44,731 nucleotides of DNA from positions 1 to 44,731 of the forward strand of contig JAJPIW010000009.1 of NCBI GenBank assembly GCA_021324575.1, in the 5' to 3' direction. This DNA comes from Intrasporangiaceae bacterium (lineage in GTDB: Bacteria > Actinomycetota > Actinomycetes > Actinomycetales > Dermatophilaceae). Position 1 is the stretch's first letter, and each line of letters begins with the position of its first letter. The position numbers and the translations under genes are program-made. Shown here piece after piece: positions 19,100 to 29,199 of this stretch. The notes under the pieces were generated by a model. It saw only the letters and a list, made by a program, of their open reading frames with translations. It searched no databases and was not told where the DNA came from.

Positions 19100-20005
19100 T
19101 CAGAGGTCGGCGAAGTCCTGCTCGACGACCTGCCGGTCCTCGGCGTCGACCACCGCGACCGCGAAGGCCGCCGCCCGTGATGCCGCCGCCTCCTCCGCGC
19201 GACCCACGGCTGCCAGCGCCCGTGCCCTCAGCTCGTGAGCGTAGGCGAGGTCGAAGTCGCCTATGCCCTCCTTCGCACACAGCGCGAGCATCCGATCCCC
19301 TTGCCGCAGAGCCAGATCCGGCGACCCGGTCACGAGATGGGCCTTGCCGATGAGGTAGGCGGCACGCACCTCGTTGACCGGAGCTGCCGCAGCCGTTCGG
19401 TCCCAGTGGTAGGCAGCGGCATACGCCCTGCGGAGGAGCTCCTCGTCGTCATCCGGGGCGCGGTCGGTCCGCCCGAGCAGCTCCCACACCGCGTTGTTGG
19501 CCTCGACCGCCTGGCTGCGATGCCAGTCCGCGTCCCCGCCGGTCACGGGCTCACGCTCGACGCTCCAGTCGGGCAGCGCCACCCCGGTCTCGAGCACGGA
19601 CTTGAGGTTGTCGAGAAGCCACTGCCACCCGTCCCGGACGTTGGCCCACACCAGCGGGCTGAAGGCCAGACCACCGTGGACCAGCACGAGCCGGGTCAGG
19701 CCGTCGCCCACCGGCTGGACGGTCCAGTCGAGGACGCCCGCGGGCTCGGCCGCCAGGTCCGCGGCATACCGAGGTCGCCAGGTCTGGACGAGCTTCGTTG
19801 GTGCGTCAAGGGTTTGGACGACCCCCCCGGTCGCTACGCGGCCATCCGGCAGGACCGACTGGTACGCCTCCCCGACGACCAACGGCGCGTCGTATGCCGT
19901 GTCGTGCCACCACCGCCGGATGCCCTCCGGGGTGCTGATGGCAGCGAAGACCTCCTGCGACGTGGCCCGGACGAACCGCTGGTAGTGGTGCGCGCTGATC
20001 GCCAT
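19100..20005 (-). CDS. SRPBCC/AHSA1-domain protein with helical C-terminal domain
   Basis: A 301-residue two-part protein. Residues 1-145 are an AHSA1-like SRPBCC domain (HHYQRFVRATSQEVFAAIST, RRWWHD, WQWLLDNLKSVLE), a fold that binds hydrophobic ligands. Residues 165-301 are helical and TPR-like, with alanine-rich repeats such as AAYLIGKAHLVTGSPDLALR and ELRARALAAVGRAEEAA. It has no signal peptide. The ATG at 20005 begins just 17 nt after mnmA, and the frame is open upstream only as a shadow of mnmA. The task of the fusion is unknown. Confidence 0.78.
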   Translation of the reverse strand: MAISAHHYQRFVRATSQEVFAAISTPEGIRRWWHDTAYDAPLVVGEAYQSVLPDGRVATGGVVQTLDAPTKLVQTWRPRYAADLAAEPAGVLDWTVQPVGDGLTRLVLVHGGLAFSPLVWANVRDGWQWLLDNLKSVLETGVALPDWSVEREPVTGGDADWHRSQAVEANNAVWELLGRTDRAPDDDEELLRRAYAAAYHWDRTAAAAPVNEVRAAYLIGKAHLVTGSPDLALRQGDRMLALCAKEGIGDFDLAYAHELRARALAAVGRAEEAAASRAAAFAVAVVDAEDRQVVEQDFADL

Positions 20006-20022
20006 GACGGCACTGTCGCAGA

Positions 20023-21126
20023 TCAGCCGGTGGCGCGGTCGGCCGGACGGTCGAGGAAGGCGCGGGCGATCGTGGCGGAGCCGACGACCCGGGTCCGGTC
20101 GTAGAGCACGACCGACTGGCCCGGCGCCACCCCACGCAGTCGTCCGTCGAGACGGACCTGCACCGTGTCGCCGTCGGCCCAGGCGGTGGCCGGGACCTCC
20201 TCGCCGTGGGCGCGAACCTGGGCCCCCACCTCGACGACGCCGTCCGGCGGCGGGCCGCACCACAGGGCGTGGTCGCCCTCGATGGCGTCCACGCCGAGCA
20301 GGTCGACGGTGCCGACGGTCACGACGTTGCGGACCGGGTCCACCTGGGTGACGAAGCGCGGGGACCCGTCCAGGGTCGACCGGTCGAGGCCGAGACCGCG
20401 GCGCTGGCCGACGGTGAAGCGGTAGGCGCCGGTATGCCGGCCGACCACCTCTCCCCCTGCGTCGACGATCTCGCCCGGCTGCTGCCCCAGCCGCCGCTCG
20501 AGCCAGCCCTGGGTGTCGCCGTCGGGGATGAAGCAGATGTCGTGGCTGTCCGGCTTCTTGGCGACCGCGAAGCCCCGGGATGCCGCTTCGGCCCGGATCG
20601 CCGGCTTGGTGGTGTCGCCGAGCGGGAAGAAGGCGCGCGCCAGCTGGTCGGCCGTGAGCACACCGAGGACGTAGGACTGGTCCTTGGCGGTGTCGACGGC
20701 CCGATGCAGCTCCCGGGTTCCGTCGGCGTTCTCGACGACCTGTGCGTAGTGCCCGGTGGCGACCGCGTCGAACCCCAGGGCCACCGCCCGGTCGAGGAGC
20801 GCGGCGAACTTGATCTTCTCGTTGCAGCGCAGGCACGGGTTGGGGGTGCGACCGGCGGCGTACTCCGCGACGAAGTCCTCGACGACGTCTCGGCGGAAGC
20901 GGTCGGCCAGGTCCCAGACGTAGAACGGGATGCCGAGTCGGTCGGCCACCCGACGGGCATCCCCGGCATCCTCGATCGTGCAGCAGCCACGCGCCGACTC
21001 CCGGAGCCGAGAGGCGTTCTGGGACAGCGCGAGGTGGACGCCCACGACCTCGTGCCCGGCGTCGAGCATCCGGGCAGCGGCCACGGCCGAGTCGACTCCA
21101 CCGCTCATCGCGGCGACGACGCGCAT
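20023..21126 (-). CDS. mnmA: tRNA-specific 2-thiouridylase
   Basis: MnmA installs the 2-thio group on the wobble uridine of tRNA-Lys/Glu/Gln, using ATP and sulfur relayed from a cysteine desulfurase. The 367-residue protein has the PP-loop SGGVDSAV (8-15) and the catalytic cysteine pair C98 (NPCLRCN) and C198 ([10 protein letters not shown]). The ATG shares its A with the TGA of the desulfurase gene (TGATG), so donor and acceptor enzymes are made together. This nifS-mnmA pairing is standard in actinobacteria. Confidence 0.97.
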   Translation of the reverse strand: MRVVAAMSGGVDSAVAAARMLDAGHEVVGVHLALSQNASRLRESARGCCTIEDAGDARRVADRLGIPFYVWDLADRFRRDVVEDFVAEYAAGRTPNPCLRCNEKIKFAALLDRAVALGFDAVATGHYAQVVENADGTRELHRAVDTAKDQSYVLGVLTADQLARAFFPLGDTTKPAIRAEAASRGFAVAKKPDSHDICFIPDGDTQGWLERRLGQQPGEIVDAGGEVVGRHTGAYRFTVGQRRGLGLDRSTLDGSPRFVTQVDPVRNVVTVGTVDLLGVDAIEGDHALWCGPPPDGVVEVGAQVRAHGEEVPATAWADGDTVQVRLDGRLRGVAPGQSVVLYDRTRVVGSATIARAFLDRPADRATG

Positions 21127-22313
21127 CAGGTCACGGCGAACGCTCGGCGGGCTCCGGCAACGGCCCCCGGCAGCGCCGCGAGGAAGGCGTCGACGTCGGT
21201 GTCGGTCGACGTGTGCCCGAGAGTCAGCCGGAGGGCTCCCGCGGCTCCGTCCGGGACACCCATCGCCGTGAGCACGTGGCTCTGCCGCGTGACCCCCGCC
21301 CGGCAGGCTGCCCCGGTGGAGCAGGCGATGCCGGCAGCATCGAGGAGATAGAGGAGCGCCTCACCGTCGCAGTCGGGGACGAGGAGATGGGCGTTGCCCG
21401 GGAGCCGATGGATGCCGTCGGCGCCCTCCCACGCACCGGTCACGGTGATCGTCGGGTCGACGGCCATAGCACCGCGAATCAGCCTGTCCCGCAACGCAGT
21501 CAGCCGAGCGGACTCCTCGGTGAGCGTGGCCACCGCGTCGGTCGCGGCCACCGCGAAACCCCGCGCGCCTGCCGCGTTGAGGGTCCCCGACCGCACGTCG
21601 CGCTCCTGACCGCCCCCATGGCTGAGCGGGGCCAGCTCGGCGCCTCGACGGGCCACGAGCGCGCCGACCCCGATCGGGCCGCCGAGCTTGTGTGCCGTGA
21701 CCGTCATGAAGTCCAGCCCGCTCACGCCGAAGTCGACGGGGACGTGCCCGAAGGCCTGGACGGCGTCGCTGTGCACCGGGATCCCGAACTCGGCAGCCAC
21801 GTCGACGATGGCCCGGACCGGCTGGACGACCCCGGTCTCGTTGTTGGCCCACATGACGCTGACGACCCCGACGGACGCCGGGTCGGACGCGATGGCCGAA
21901 CGCACGGCATACGGGCTGATGACCCCGTCGGCGTCAGGGCTCACCCAGGTGACCTCCGCACCGTCGTGCGCCTCGAGGTGCTCGGCCGTCTCCAGGACCG
22001 CGTGGTGCTCGATGGCACTGACGATGAGACGGACCCGGCGGGGGTCGGCCGCGCGCCGGGCCCGGAAGGAACCCTCGACGGCGAGGTTGTCCGCCTCGGT
22101 GCCACCGGAGGTGAAGACCACCTCGGACGGGTGCGCCCCGAGCGCGGTCGCCAGTGCCTCTCGTGACTCCTCCACGACCGACCGCGCGGCTCGCCCGCGG
22201 CCATGGAGCGAGGAGGGGTTGCCGACCCGCCCGAGCTCCTCGGAGACGGCCGAGCGGGCAGCGGGTGTCAGCGGCGTGGTCGCCGCGTGGTCGAGGTAGA
22301 CGAGATCGGGCAC
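21126..22313 (-). CDS. Cysteine desulfurase (IscS/NifS family)
   Basis: A 395-residue PLP enzyme that removes sulfur from cysteine as a persulfide for tRNA thiolation and Fe-S assembly. It begins [10 protein letters not shown]. The PLP lysine is K209 in [10 protein letters not shown]104 in IEHHAV is the PLP-stacking histidine, and the catalytic cysteine is in CSTGAAC (331-337, most likely C337). The start is GTG at 22313 with TAGAAT 6 nt upstream, suggesting a leaderless transcript. It is the first gene of a unit with mnmA. No iscU-like scaffold is nearby, favouring a tRNA-thiolation role. Confidence 0.95.
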   Translation of the reverse strand: MPDLVYLDHAATTPLTPAARSAVSEELGRVGNPSSLHGRGRAARSVVEESREALATALGAHPSEVVFTSGGTEADNLAVEGSFRARRAADPRRVRLIVSAIEHHAVLETAEHLEAHDGAEVTWVSPDADGVISPYAVRSAIASDPASVGVVSVMWANNETGVVQPVRAIVDVAAEFGIPVHSDAVQAFGHVPVDFGVSGLDFMTVTAHKLGGPIGVGALVARRGAELAPLSHGGGQERDVRSGTLNAAGARGFAVAATDAVATLTEESARLTALRDRLIRGAMAVDPTITVTGAWEGADGIHRLPGNAHLLVPDCDGEALLYLLDAAGIACSTGAACRAGVTRQSHVLTAMGVPDGAAGALRLTLGHTSTDTDVDAFLAALPGAVAGARRAFAVT

Positions 22314-22319
22314 GCGCCA

Positions 22320-22325
22320 ATTCTA
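22320..22325 (-). promoter_or_regulatory. Putative -10 box of the cysteine desulfurase gene
   Basis: TAGAAT on the minus strand, 6 nt before the GTG start, matches the TAnnnT consensus well. The region further upstream is shared with the divergent merR promoter. Confidence 0.5.
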
Positions 22326-22355
22326 GGTCGACGCCGCTCATCCACCACCGGGACG

Positions 22356-22386
22356 TTGACTTCGACCGGGCTCGAAGGACGAGAAT
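22356..22386 (+). promoter_or_regulatory. MerR-type promoter/operator of the merR gene
   Basis: The -35 TTGACT (22356-22361) and -10 GAGAAT (22381-22386) are separated by 19 bp, the long spacer typical of MerR-activated promoters. The palindrome CTTCGA-CCGGGC-TCGAAG (22360-22377) lies between them. The ATG follows 6 nt after the -10, so the gene is probably leaderless and autoregulated. A nearly identical element precedes the aldo-keto reductase. Confidence 0.75.
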
Positions 22387-22392
22387 GCTCCG

Positions 22393-22785
22393 ATGACCAC
22401 CATGGCGAACGAGGGCCTCACCATTGCCGAGGCGGCGGACCGCACCGGGCTGACGACGCACACCTTGCGCTACTACGAGCGCGACGGGCTGATGCTCGCC
22501 GAGGTCGGTCGGACCAGCGCCGGGCACCGCGTCTACACCGAGCGCGATCTGACCTGGCTGGTCATGCTGACTCGGTTGCGCGCCACCGGGATGCCGATCC
22601 GCGAGATCAGTGCGTATGCCGCGTTGTGCCGCGCGCGAGACGGCAACGAGGACGAGCGACTGGCCCTGCTCCGTGCGCACCGCCGTCGGGTCCTCGACCA
22701 GCTCGCGGAGGTGACCGACCATCTCGGCGCCATCGACAACAAGATCGGGCTCTACGAGTCGCGCACCTCCACGTCGCCCCGGTGA
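22393..22785 (+). CDS. MerR-family transcriptional regulator
   Basis: A 130-residue regulator. The MerR winged helix fills residues 9-75 (LTIAEAADRTGLTTHTLRYYERDGL and GHRVYTERDL), followed by a dimerisation helix (EDERLALLRAHRRRVLDQLAEVTDHLGAIDNKI). The short C-terminal region has no obvious metal-cysteine loop, so a small-molecule or redox signal is more likely than a metal. Such regulators often sit next to aldo-keto reductases or oxidoreductases. The same palindromic operator, CTTCGA-N6-TCGAAG, stands before this gene and the next one, indicating control of both. Confidence 0.92.
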   Translation: MTTMANEGLTIAEAADRTGLTTHTLRYYERDGLMLAEVGRTSAGHRVYTERDLTWLVMLTRLRATGMPIREISAYAALCRARDGNEDERLALLRAHRRRVLDQLAEVTDHLGAIDNKIGLYESRTSTSPR

Positions 22786-22789
22786 CCGC

Positions 22790-22820
22790 TTGACTTCGAG
22801 CGCACTCGAAGCTCTTGACT
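22790..22820 (+). promoter_or_regulatory. MerR-type promoter/operator of the aldo-keto reductase gene
   Basis: TTGACT (22790-22795), a 19-bp spacer and TTGACT (22815-22820) form the promoter. The palindrome CTTCGAG-CGCA-CTCGAAG (22794-22811) lies in the spacer. The ATG at 22828 is 7 nt beyond the -10. The core and geometry match the merR promoter. Confidence 0.75.
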
Positions 22821-22827
22821 GGACTGC

Positions 22828-23853
<1,026 letters not shown>

Positions 23854-23918
23854 CCCAACCACCGACCTCGGTTCGGCGTCCCAGCAGGTGAGGCTGCTCG
23901 GACGGAGGTGCGTTTGGC

Positions 23919-24386
23919 ATGAGTGCTCCAGCGACGGTCCCGGCTCGCCGGCGGCGGGTGCCCAGGGCGGTCCTCATCGTGGCCGTGGCTGTGCTCGTGA
24001 TCGCTGTCGCCGGGTGGCCCCAATACGGTTGGCGCCTCCGGCCGCACACCGACGCTCCGCACGCCGACTCGCTGCCCGCCGACGCAGGTCCCCGGGAGGT
24101 GCTGCAGGCCTACCTGGTGGCGCTCAAGGACGGCGACTGCCAGGCCGCCCACACGTTCGTCACCTCGACCTTCACCATCGGAAACGGCGAGCTCTGCGGT
24201 GGGCCCCAGATCCTGGGCGTCGGAGCCCTCAGCGGCCCTGCTTCGGGTACGACGGAGTTCGCGACCCAGCTGACAATCGCCCATGGCGACGACTCGCTCC
24301 CTGATCGCCAGCTCACCTGGTTCTACCAGCTGGATCGTCAAGCCGATGGTCGTTGGCGGCTCACCTCGGGCGGCTCGGGCCCGTGA
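23919..24386 (+). CDS. Small membrane-anchored exported protein, NTF2-like
   Basis: A 155-residue protein with an arginine-rich N-terminus, one membrane segment (RAVLIVAVAVLVIAVAGW, about residues 16-33) and an extracytoplasmic domain. That domain has the pattern of NTF2-like/DUF4878 proteins: PREVLQAYLVALKDGDCQAA, then strands ending RWRLTSGG. Two cysteines (about 69 and 88) may pair outside the cell. GGAGGTG lies 9 nt before the ATG at 23919. Function unknown. Confidence 0.72.
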   Translation: MSAPATVPARRRRVPRAVLIVAVAVLVIAVAGWPQYGWRLRPHTDAPHADSLPADAGPREVLQAYLVALKDGDCQAAHTFVTSTFTIGNGELCGGPQILGVGALSGPASGTTEFATQLTIAHGDDSLPDRQLTWFYQLDRQADGRWRLTSGGSGP

Positions 24387-24483
24387 CCTGACCGGACGGG
24401 CCGACATGCCGACGCCCACGCCGAACGAGGGATGGCGACCCGCTGGACCGGCTTGGAGAAGCCGGGCGGCGGGCCGCCATCTC

Positions 24484-24508
24484 GTGGCCGGAGCACTGCT
24501 CCGGCCAC
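24484..24508. terminator. Bidirectional terminator hairpin
   Basis: GTGGCCGGAG (24484-24493) pairs perfectly with CTCCGGCCAC (24499-24508) around a CACTG loop. It is 6 nt from the end of the converging substrate-binding-protein gene, in the gap between convergent genes. No U tract, as usual at high GC. Confidence 0.7.
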
Positions 24509-24514
24509 TGCGGG

Positions 24515-25600
24515 TCAGCTGAGCGGGGTCGCTGCCTTGACGAACTCGTCGGTGAACGTCTTGGTCAGGTCGATCTGGTGACCCTTGACCTTGGGGTTGA
24601 ACTCACCGAGGACCGCGAGACAGGTCTGCGGGCCACCGGTCGGCATGATGCCGGTCGGGTTGAAGATGCCCTTCTCGCTGTTGAGCGCGGCAATGTAGGC
24701 CGGCTTGCCGACGCCCTTGTAGTAGTCGGCCGGCATGACGTCGGCGATCTGGGCACCAGTGTGCGTCTGGATCCACTTCAGCGTCTCGACGTAGGCGTTG
24801 ACGAGCTTCTGGACGGTGTCCTTGTGCGCGTTGACGTAGTCGGTCGTCATGTAGAGCGACGTGGCCGGGTAGGTTCCGCCGAGCGCCGCCGTCGAACCGG
24901 CGGCCGTCCGCATGTCCAGGAGGATGAACGCCGTCCCGTCCGAAAGCGCCTGCGACACAGTCGGTTCCGTCGTCATGCCGCAGTCGATCGCCTTCTGCTT
25001 CATCGCGGCGATGAAGGTCTGGCCGGCGCCGACGCCCCGCCGGTGCGTTGTGGACGGGTCGACTCCGGCCTTCTTGGCGAGGTACTGGGTGAGGAAGTCG
25101 GTCGACGAACCGGTGTCGGTGATGCCGAGCGAGCGACCCTTGAAGTCGGCCGGGCCCTTGACGACACCCTTGAGGTCGCTGCGGCACAGCTCGACCTCGC
25201 CGGGGATCTGGAGCATGGACACGACCGACTCCGAGGACTTGCCCTGGGCCTGGAGGGCGATGTTGTGGTCGTAGAAGCCACCGACCCCCTGGACCTGCCC
25301 GGCGAGCATGTTCTGGGTGGCATCGCCACCGGCCGGCTCGTCGACCAGGTTGACCTTCACACCGGCCTTGTCGTAGTAGCCGAGGTTCTTGGCGAGCATG
25401 TACGGGAGGTAGATCTGCTTGCTCATGCCGCCGACCATGATGGTGACGGTGTCGCCGCTGGCAGCGGGCGAGCTGGACGACCCGCCGCCGCCCGTCGACG
25501 AGGTCGATGCCCCTCCACCGCCGGCGTTGTTGGCGCAGGCCGAGAGCGCGAGGGCGAGCAGCGTCGCACTGGCCGCGGCAAGGCGTCTGGTGTTCTTCAC
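24515..25600 (-). CDS. ABC transporter substrate-binding lipoprotein (NitT/TauT family)
   Basis: A 361-residue lipoprotein. The signal peptide ends in the lipobox LALSAC with C22, then a Gly/Ser linker to about residue 48. The periplasmic-binding domain begins TVTIMVGGMSKQIYLPYMLA and has GYYDKAGVKVNLVDEPAGGD and DFKGRSLGITDTGSS, as in SsuA/TauA/ThiY-type proteins. The ligand cannot be deduced. GTG start at 25600 with AAGGAG 6 nt upstream. It is the last gene of ATPase-permease-SBP, 87 nt after the permease. Confidence 0.9.
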   Translation of the reverse strand: MKNTRRLAAASATLLALALSACANNAGGGGASTSSTGGGGSSSSPAASGDTVTIMVGGMSKQIYLPYMLAKNLGYYDKAGVKVNLVDEPAGGDATQNMLAGQVQGVGGFYDHNIALQAQGKSSESVVSMLQIPGEVELCRSDLKGVVKGPADFKGRSLGITDTGSSTDFLTQYLAKKAGVDPSTTHRRGVGAGQTFIAAMKQKAIDCGMTTEPTVSQALSDGTAFILLDMRTAAGSTAALGGTYPATSLYMTTDYVNAHKDTVQKLVNAYVETLKWIQTHTGAQIADVMPADYYKGVGKPAYIAALNSEKGIFNPTGIMPTGGPQTCLAVLGEFNPKVKGHQIDLTKTFTDEFVKAATPLS

Positions 25601-25687
25601 GGGTGACTCCTTTGTCAGGTCCGGCAGGGCCGGGTTTCGAGGGGTTGGGTTGGATGTGGTTGGGAGAGAACGGATTTCGTATGCCGG

Positions 25688-26575
25688 TCAGAGACGAGCC
25701 GCGTCGACAGCGCTCGGCGGCCGCCAGCGCAGCAGCCGGCGTTCGAGCAGGGTGATGAGCCACTCGGCGACCAGGGCGATGAGGGCGATGAGGACCATGC
25801 CGGCGATCACGCCGTTCATGTCGAAGTTGTTCTGCGAGGAGCGGATGAGCAGGCCGAGGCCCTCGTTGGCGCCGAGCAGCTCGCCGACGATGGCGCCGAT
25901 GAGGGCGAAGCCGAAGCTGACGTGGAGGCTGGCGAGGATCCAGGTGAACGCCGACGGGAGGACGACCTCACGGGTGACCCGCCACGGGGAGGCCCCGAGC
26001 AGCTGGGCGTTGGACAGCAGGTTGCGGTCGACCTCGCGGGTCCCCTGGAAGGCGTTGAAGAAGACGCCGAAGAAGACGAGGACGACGGCGAGGATCACCT
26101 TGGACTGCATGCCGAACCCGAAGGCGACCGTGAAGAGGGCGCCCAGCACGATCCGTGGGATGGAGTTGGCCACCTTGATGAACGGGGAGAGCAGGTCAGC
26201 CAGCACCCGGATCCGGCCGAGGGCGATGCCGAGCACGACCCCGAGCGTGACCCCGATGACGAAGCCGAGGACCGCCTCCTCCATGGTCACGAGGATCTGT
26301 CGGCCGAGGGACCCCTGGGAGGTCCCGACGAAGATCCAGTCGTGCAGCGTCTGCCACACCTCGCTCGGCGATCCCCAGAAGAACTTGTCGATGACCTTGG
26401 TGTTGACGCCCACCTGCCAGCCGACGACGAACACGACGACCAGGCCGATTCGGGCCAGCGCCATGACGAGCCGGTAGCGGCTCCGGGACCGCGTGCGCGG
26501 GGAACCGGCCGGGAACCGACTCGGCGGAACCTCGGCGGCTGCGGCGATGACGTCAGTGCCGGTGTGCTCGTTCAT
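25688..26575 (-). CDS. ABC transporter permease (NitT/TauT family)
   Basis: A 295-residue inner-membrane permease with about six helices. The EAA loop that contacts the ATPase is at LLSNAQLLGASPWRVTREVVLPSA. The ATG at 26575 overlaps the ATPase stop as ATGA; the longer open frame upstream is a shadow of the ATPase gene. A Ser/Arg-rich cytoplasmic N-terminus of about 35 residues precedes helix 1. It forms the channel for the lipoprotein-bound substrate. Confidence 0.92.
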   Translation of the reverse strand: MNEHTGTDVIAAAAEVPPSRFPAGSPRTRSRSRYRLVMALARIGLVVVFVVGWQVGVNTKVIDKFFWGSPSEVWQTLHDWIFVGTSQGSLGRQILVTMEEAVLGFVIGVTLGVVLGIALGRIRVLADLLSPFIKVANSIPRIVLGALFTVAFGFGMQSKVILAVVLVFFGVFFNAFQGTREVDRNLLSNAQLLGASPWRVTREVVLPSAFTWILASLHVSFGFALIGAIVGELLGANEGLGLLIRSSQNNFDMNGVIAGMVLIALIALVAEWLITLLERRLLRWRPPSAVDAARL

Positions 26576-27384
26576 GCCGACACCCCCGCCAGGCTCGTCG
26601 TGCGGGCATACGCCTCTGCCACCTCGGCACGCAGCGCCTCCCAGATCTGCTCGTAGAGGCTGACGAAGGCCGGGTCGAAGCGGATCTCCTGCACGACCCG
26701 GGGGCGAGGCAGGTCGACCCGGAACTCGGCCTTGACGGTGCCGGGGCCGGCGGTGATGACGACGACCTTGTCGGCGAGCGCGATCGCCTCCTCCAGGTCG
26801 TGGGTCACGAAGACGACGGCCGGCTTGGTCTGGTCCCAGAGGGTGAGCAGCTCGGTCGACATGATGGCTCGGGTCTGGACGTCGAGCGCGCTGAACGGCT
26901 CGTCCATGAGCAGGATCTTGGGCTCGTTGATGAGGGTCTGGGCCAGGGCCACCCGCTTGCGCATTCCACCGGAGAGCTGGTGCGGGTACCGGTTCTCGAA
27001 GCCGGCCAGACCCACCCGGCGCAGCCAGTCGCGGGCCTGCCCGGTCGCGTCGGCGCGCCCGGCGCCACGGAAGAGCGGTCCAGCCGCGACGTTGTCGAGG
27101 ACGGTCTTCCACGGGAACACCGCGTCCTGCTGGAAGACGAACCCGGTGCTCGTGTTGATGCCGCGCACCGGCTCGCCGAAGGTCCTCGCCTCCCCTGTCG
27201 TCGGCCGTTCCAGCCCGGACACCAGGGTGAGCGTCGTCGACTTCCCACACCCTGTCGGCCCCACCACCGCGCAGAACTCGCCGCTCTCGACCGTGAGGGA
27301 GAGGTCACGGATCGCCGTGTGTGTCCCGCCGTCGGGGGTCGCGAACTCCTTGGTCACGTTGACCAGCTCGATTGCCTTCGCCAT
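26572..27384 (-). CDS. ABC transporter ATP-binding protein (NitT/TauT family)
   Basis: A 270-residue ATPase that powers the importer. Walker A GPTGCGKST (42-50), Q-loop FVFQQDAVFPW, signature LSGGMRKR (137-144), Walker B ILLMDEP with catalytic E162 and H-loop H195 (VTHDLEEA) are all present. The ATG at 27384 has GGAGAAGGA upstream and matches family N-termini; the open frame extends to 27522 without support. It is the first gene of the transporter operon, divergent from the sensor kinase. Confidence 0.93.
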   Translation of the reverse strand: MAKAIELVNVTKEFATPDGGTHTAIRDLSLTVESGEFCAVVGPTGCGKSTTLTLVSGLERPTTGEARTFGEPVRGINTSTGFVFQQDAVFPWKTVLDNVAAGPLFRGAGRADATGQARDWLRRVGLAGFENRYPHQLSGGMRKRVALAQTLINEPKILLMDEPFSALDVQTRAIMSTELLTLWDQTKPAVVFVTHDLEEAIALADKVVVITAGPGTVKAEFRVDLPRPRVVQEIRFDPAFVSLYEQIWEALRAEVAEAYARTTSLAGVSA

Positions 27385-27573
27385 GCTCGGTCCTTCTCCG
27401 TCGGTGGAGTCTCTTCTTTGAGTCGGTGGACCGTATGCCGCGGGCTCGGCAGCGGGGAACCCTTGAGTTCCTTGCGCGACTAAGCCGCGTATCTGTTGGT
27501 TGTGTGCAATTCGCTCAGCCATGCTGGGTCGGGTCGGGCGTCACCGCGGATGTCCCTCGGAACAAGGAGCAAC

Positions 27574-29199
27574 ATGCCGTCGCGCAGGTGGGGTCGTACC
27601 TTGGCCGCCCGCATCCTCGTGGCAGTGCTGGGCATCGTCACCCTCACGGTCGTCATCGGGTCGGTCCTGTTCGGTTCACTGGCCAGCCGCGACAACGACG
27701 CCTTGGCGGTTGCCCGGGCCAGGTCGGTGGCGGTCGCCGTCGGAGACGTGCCCGAGGTCGCGGCCGAGGTCGTCAGCCACGATCCCGGCCAGGTCCTCGC
27801 GACGACGGGCGAGCGGATCCGCAGAGCATCCGGGGCGGCATACGTCGTCATCATCGGCGCCGACGGCACGAGGTACTCCCACCCCAATCCGGCGCTGGTC
27901 GGCGTCCGGATCGAGGAGACCGTCGTGGCGCTGGACGGTCAGATCCACACGGGAGTCGACAACGGCAGCCTCGGCCGCTCCGCAAACGTCCGGGCACCGA
28001 TCCTGGACGCCGCCGGCCATCCGGTCGGCGAGGTGTCCGTCGGGATCCTCACGACCGAGGTGGCCACCCGTTTCCGGTCGACCGCGCTGACCATCGCGGC
28101 CTATGCCCTCGCCGCGCTCGGCCTGGCGTTCGCCGCCTCCCTGCTCCTCGCCCGCGCGATCAAGCGGATCACCTTCGGCCTGGAGCCCGCCGAGATCGTC
28201 GGGCTCGTCCAGGAGCGTGAAGCCACCCTGCACGGCATCCGCGAGGGGGTCGTCGCGATCGGCGACGACGGACGGGTCAGCCTGGTCAACGACGAGGCCC
28301 GCCGGATCACCGGCGTCCCGAACCTGGCAACGGGCGTGACCCTCTCCGAGGTCGTCCCCGCCGGCCGGCTGCGCGACGTGGTCGACGGCACCGTCACCGG
28401 CCAGGACCTGGCAGTCGTCACCGACGGCCAGATCGTCGTGGTCAACCGGATGCCCGTGTCGGTGGCCGGACGGAGTGCAGGGTGGGTCATCACGATCCGG
28501 GACCGAACCGAGCTGGAAGGGCTGATCGGCCAGCTCCGCGAGCTGGAGAGCCTCACCGCCGCGCTGCGGGCCCAACAGCACGAGTTCAGCAACCGGCTGC
28601 ACGCCGTCGCGGTCCTCCTCGAGCTGGGCGAGATGGACGAGGCCATGTCCTTCGTGGAGCGGATCCGCAGCGAGGAGTCGCTCGCCGCCGACGTCCGCTC
28701 CCAGCTCGGCTCACCCGCTCTGGCCGCCCTCCTCCTCGCCAAGATGACCCTCGCGGGCGAGCGCGGCGTCCGGGTCGAGCTGGCGCCGGACAGCTGGCTC
28801 CCGCGCGATGCGACCGACGACTACGACGTGGTGACCATCGTCGGCAACCTCGTCGACAACGCCATCGACGCAGTCTCCCCCGGGGACGGATCTGGGACGA
28901 CGCACCCGGCCCGCAGAGACGTCCTGGTGGACATCCGAGCCGTTGCCGACGAGGTGCGGATCTCGGTGCGGGACAACGGTCCTGGTGTCCCCGAGACGGA
29001 TCGCGAGCGAATCTTCGAGGACGGCTTCTCGACCAAACCGGGGCCTCGCGCGGCCGCGAGCCGACGTGGTGTGGGCCTGGCTCTGGTCCGACGGATCGTC
29101 AGCCGGCACGGTGGCACGATCGCGCTGTCCCGCCCGGAGAGCGGCACCGGCGCCCGCTTCGACGTCGTGCTCCCGGTGCCTGCCACGGTGAGCGCATGA
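27574..29199 (+). CDS. CitA/DcuS-like sensor histidine kinase
   Basis: A 541-residue membrane sensor kinase. TM1 is at about 13-36, an extracytoplasmic PASC/CitA-like domain at about 37-168 (GAAYVVIIGADGTRYSHPNP, GRSANVRAPILDAAGHPVGEVSVG), TM2 at about 170-193 and a cytoplasmic PAS at about 205-300. The phosphorylated histidine is H336 in AQQHEFSNRLH. The N box is NLVDNAIDAV, and the G box is DNGPGVPE with GVGLALV. This family senses di- and tricarboxylates. The ATG at 27574 has AAGGAG 6 nt upstream. It overlaps the response regulator by 4 nt. Confidence 0.93.
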   Translation: MPSRRWGRTLAARILVAVLGIVTLTVVIGSVLFGSLASRDNDALAVARARSVAVAVGDVPEVAAEVVSHDPGQVLATTGERIRRASGAAYVVIIGADGTRYSHPNPALVGVRIEETVVALDGQIHTGVDNGSLGRSANVRAPILDAAGHPVGEVSVGILTTEVATRFRSTALTIAAYALAALGLAFAASLLLARAIKRITFGLEPAEIVGLVQEREATLHGIREGVVAIGDDGRVSLVNDEARRITGVPNLATGVTLSEVVPAGRLRDVVDGTVTGQDLAVVTDGQIVVVNRMPVSVAGRSAGWVITIRDRTELEGLIGQLRELESLTAALRAQQHEFSNRLHAVAVLLELGEMDEAMSFVERIRSEESLAADVRSQLGSPALAALLLAKMTLAGERGVRVELAPDSWLPRDATDDYDVVTIVGNLVDNAIDAVSPGDGSGTTHPARRDVLVDIRAVADEVRISVRDNGPGVPETDRERIFEDGFSTKPGPRAAASRRGVGLALVRRIVSRHGGTIALSRPESGTGARFDVVLPVPATVSA

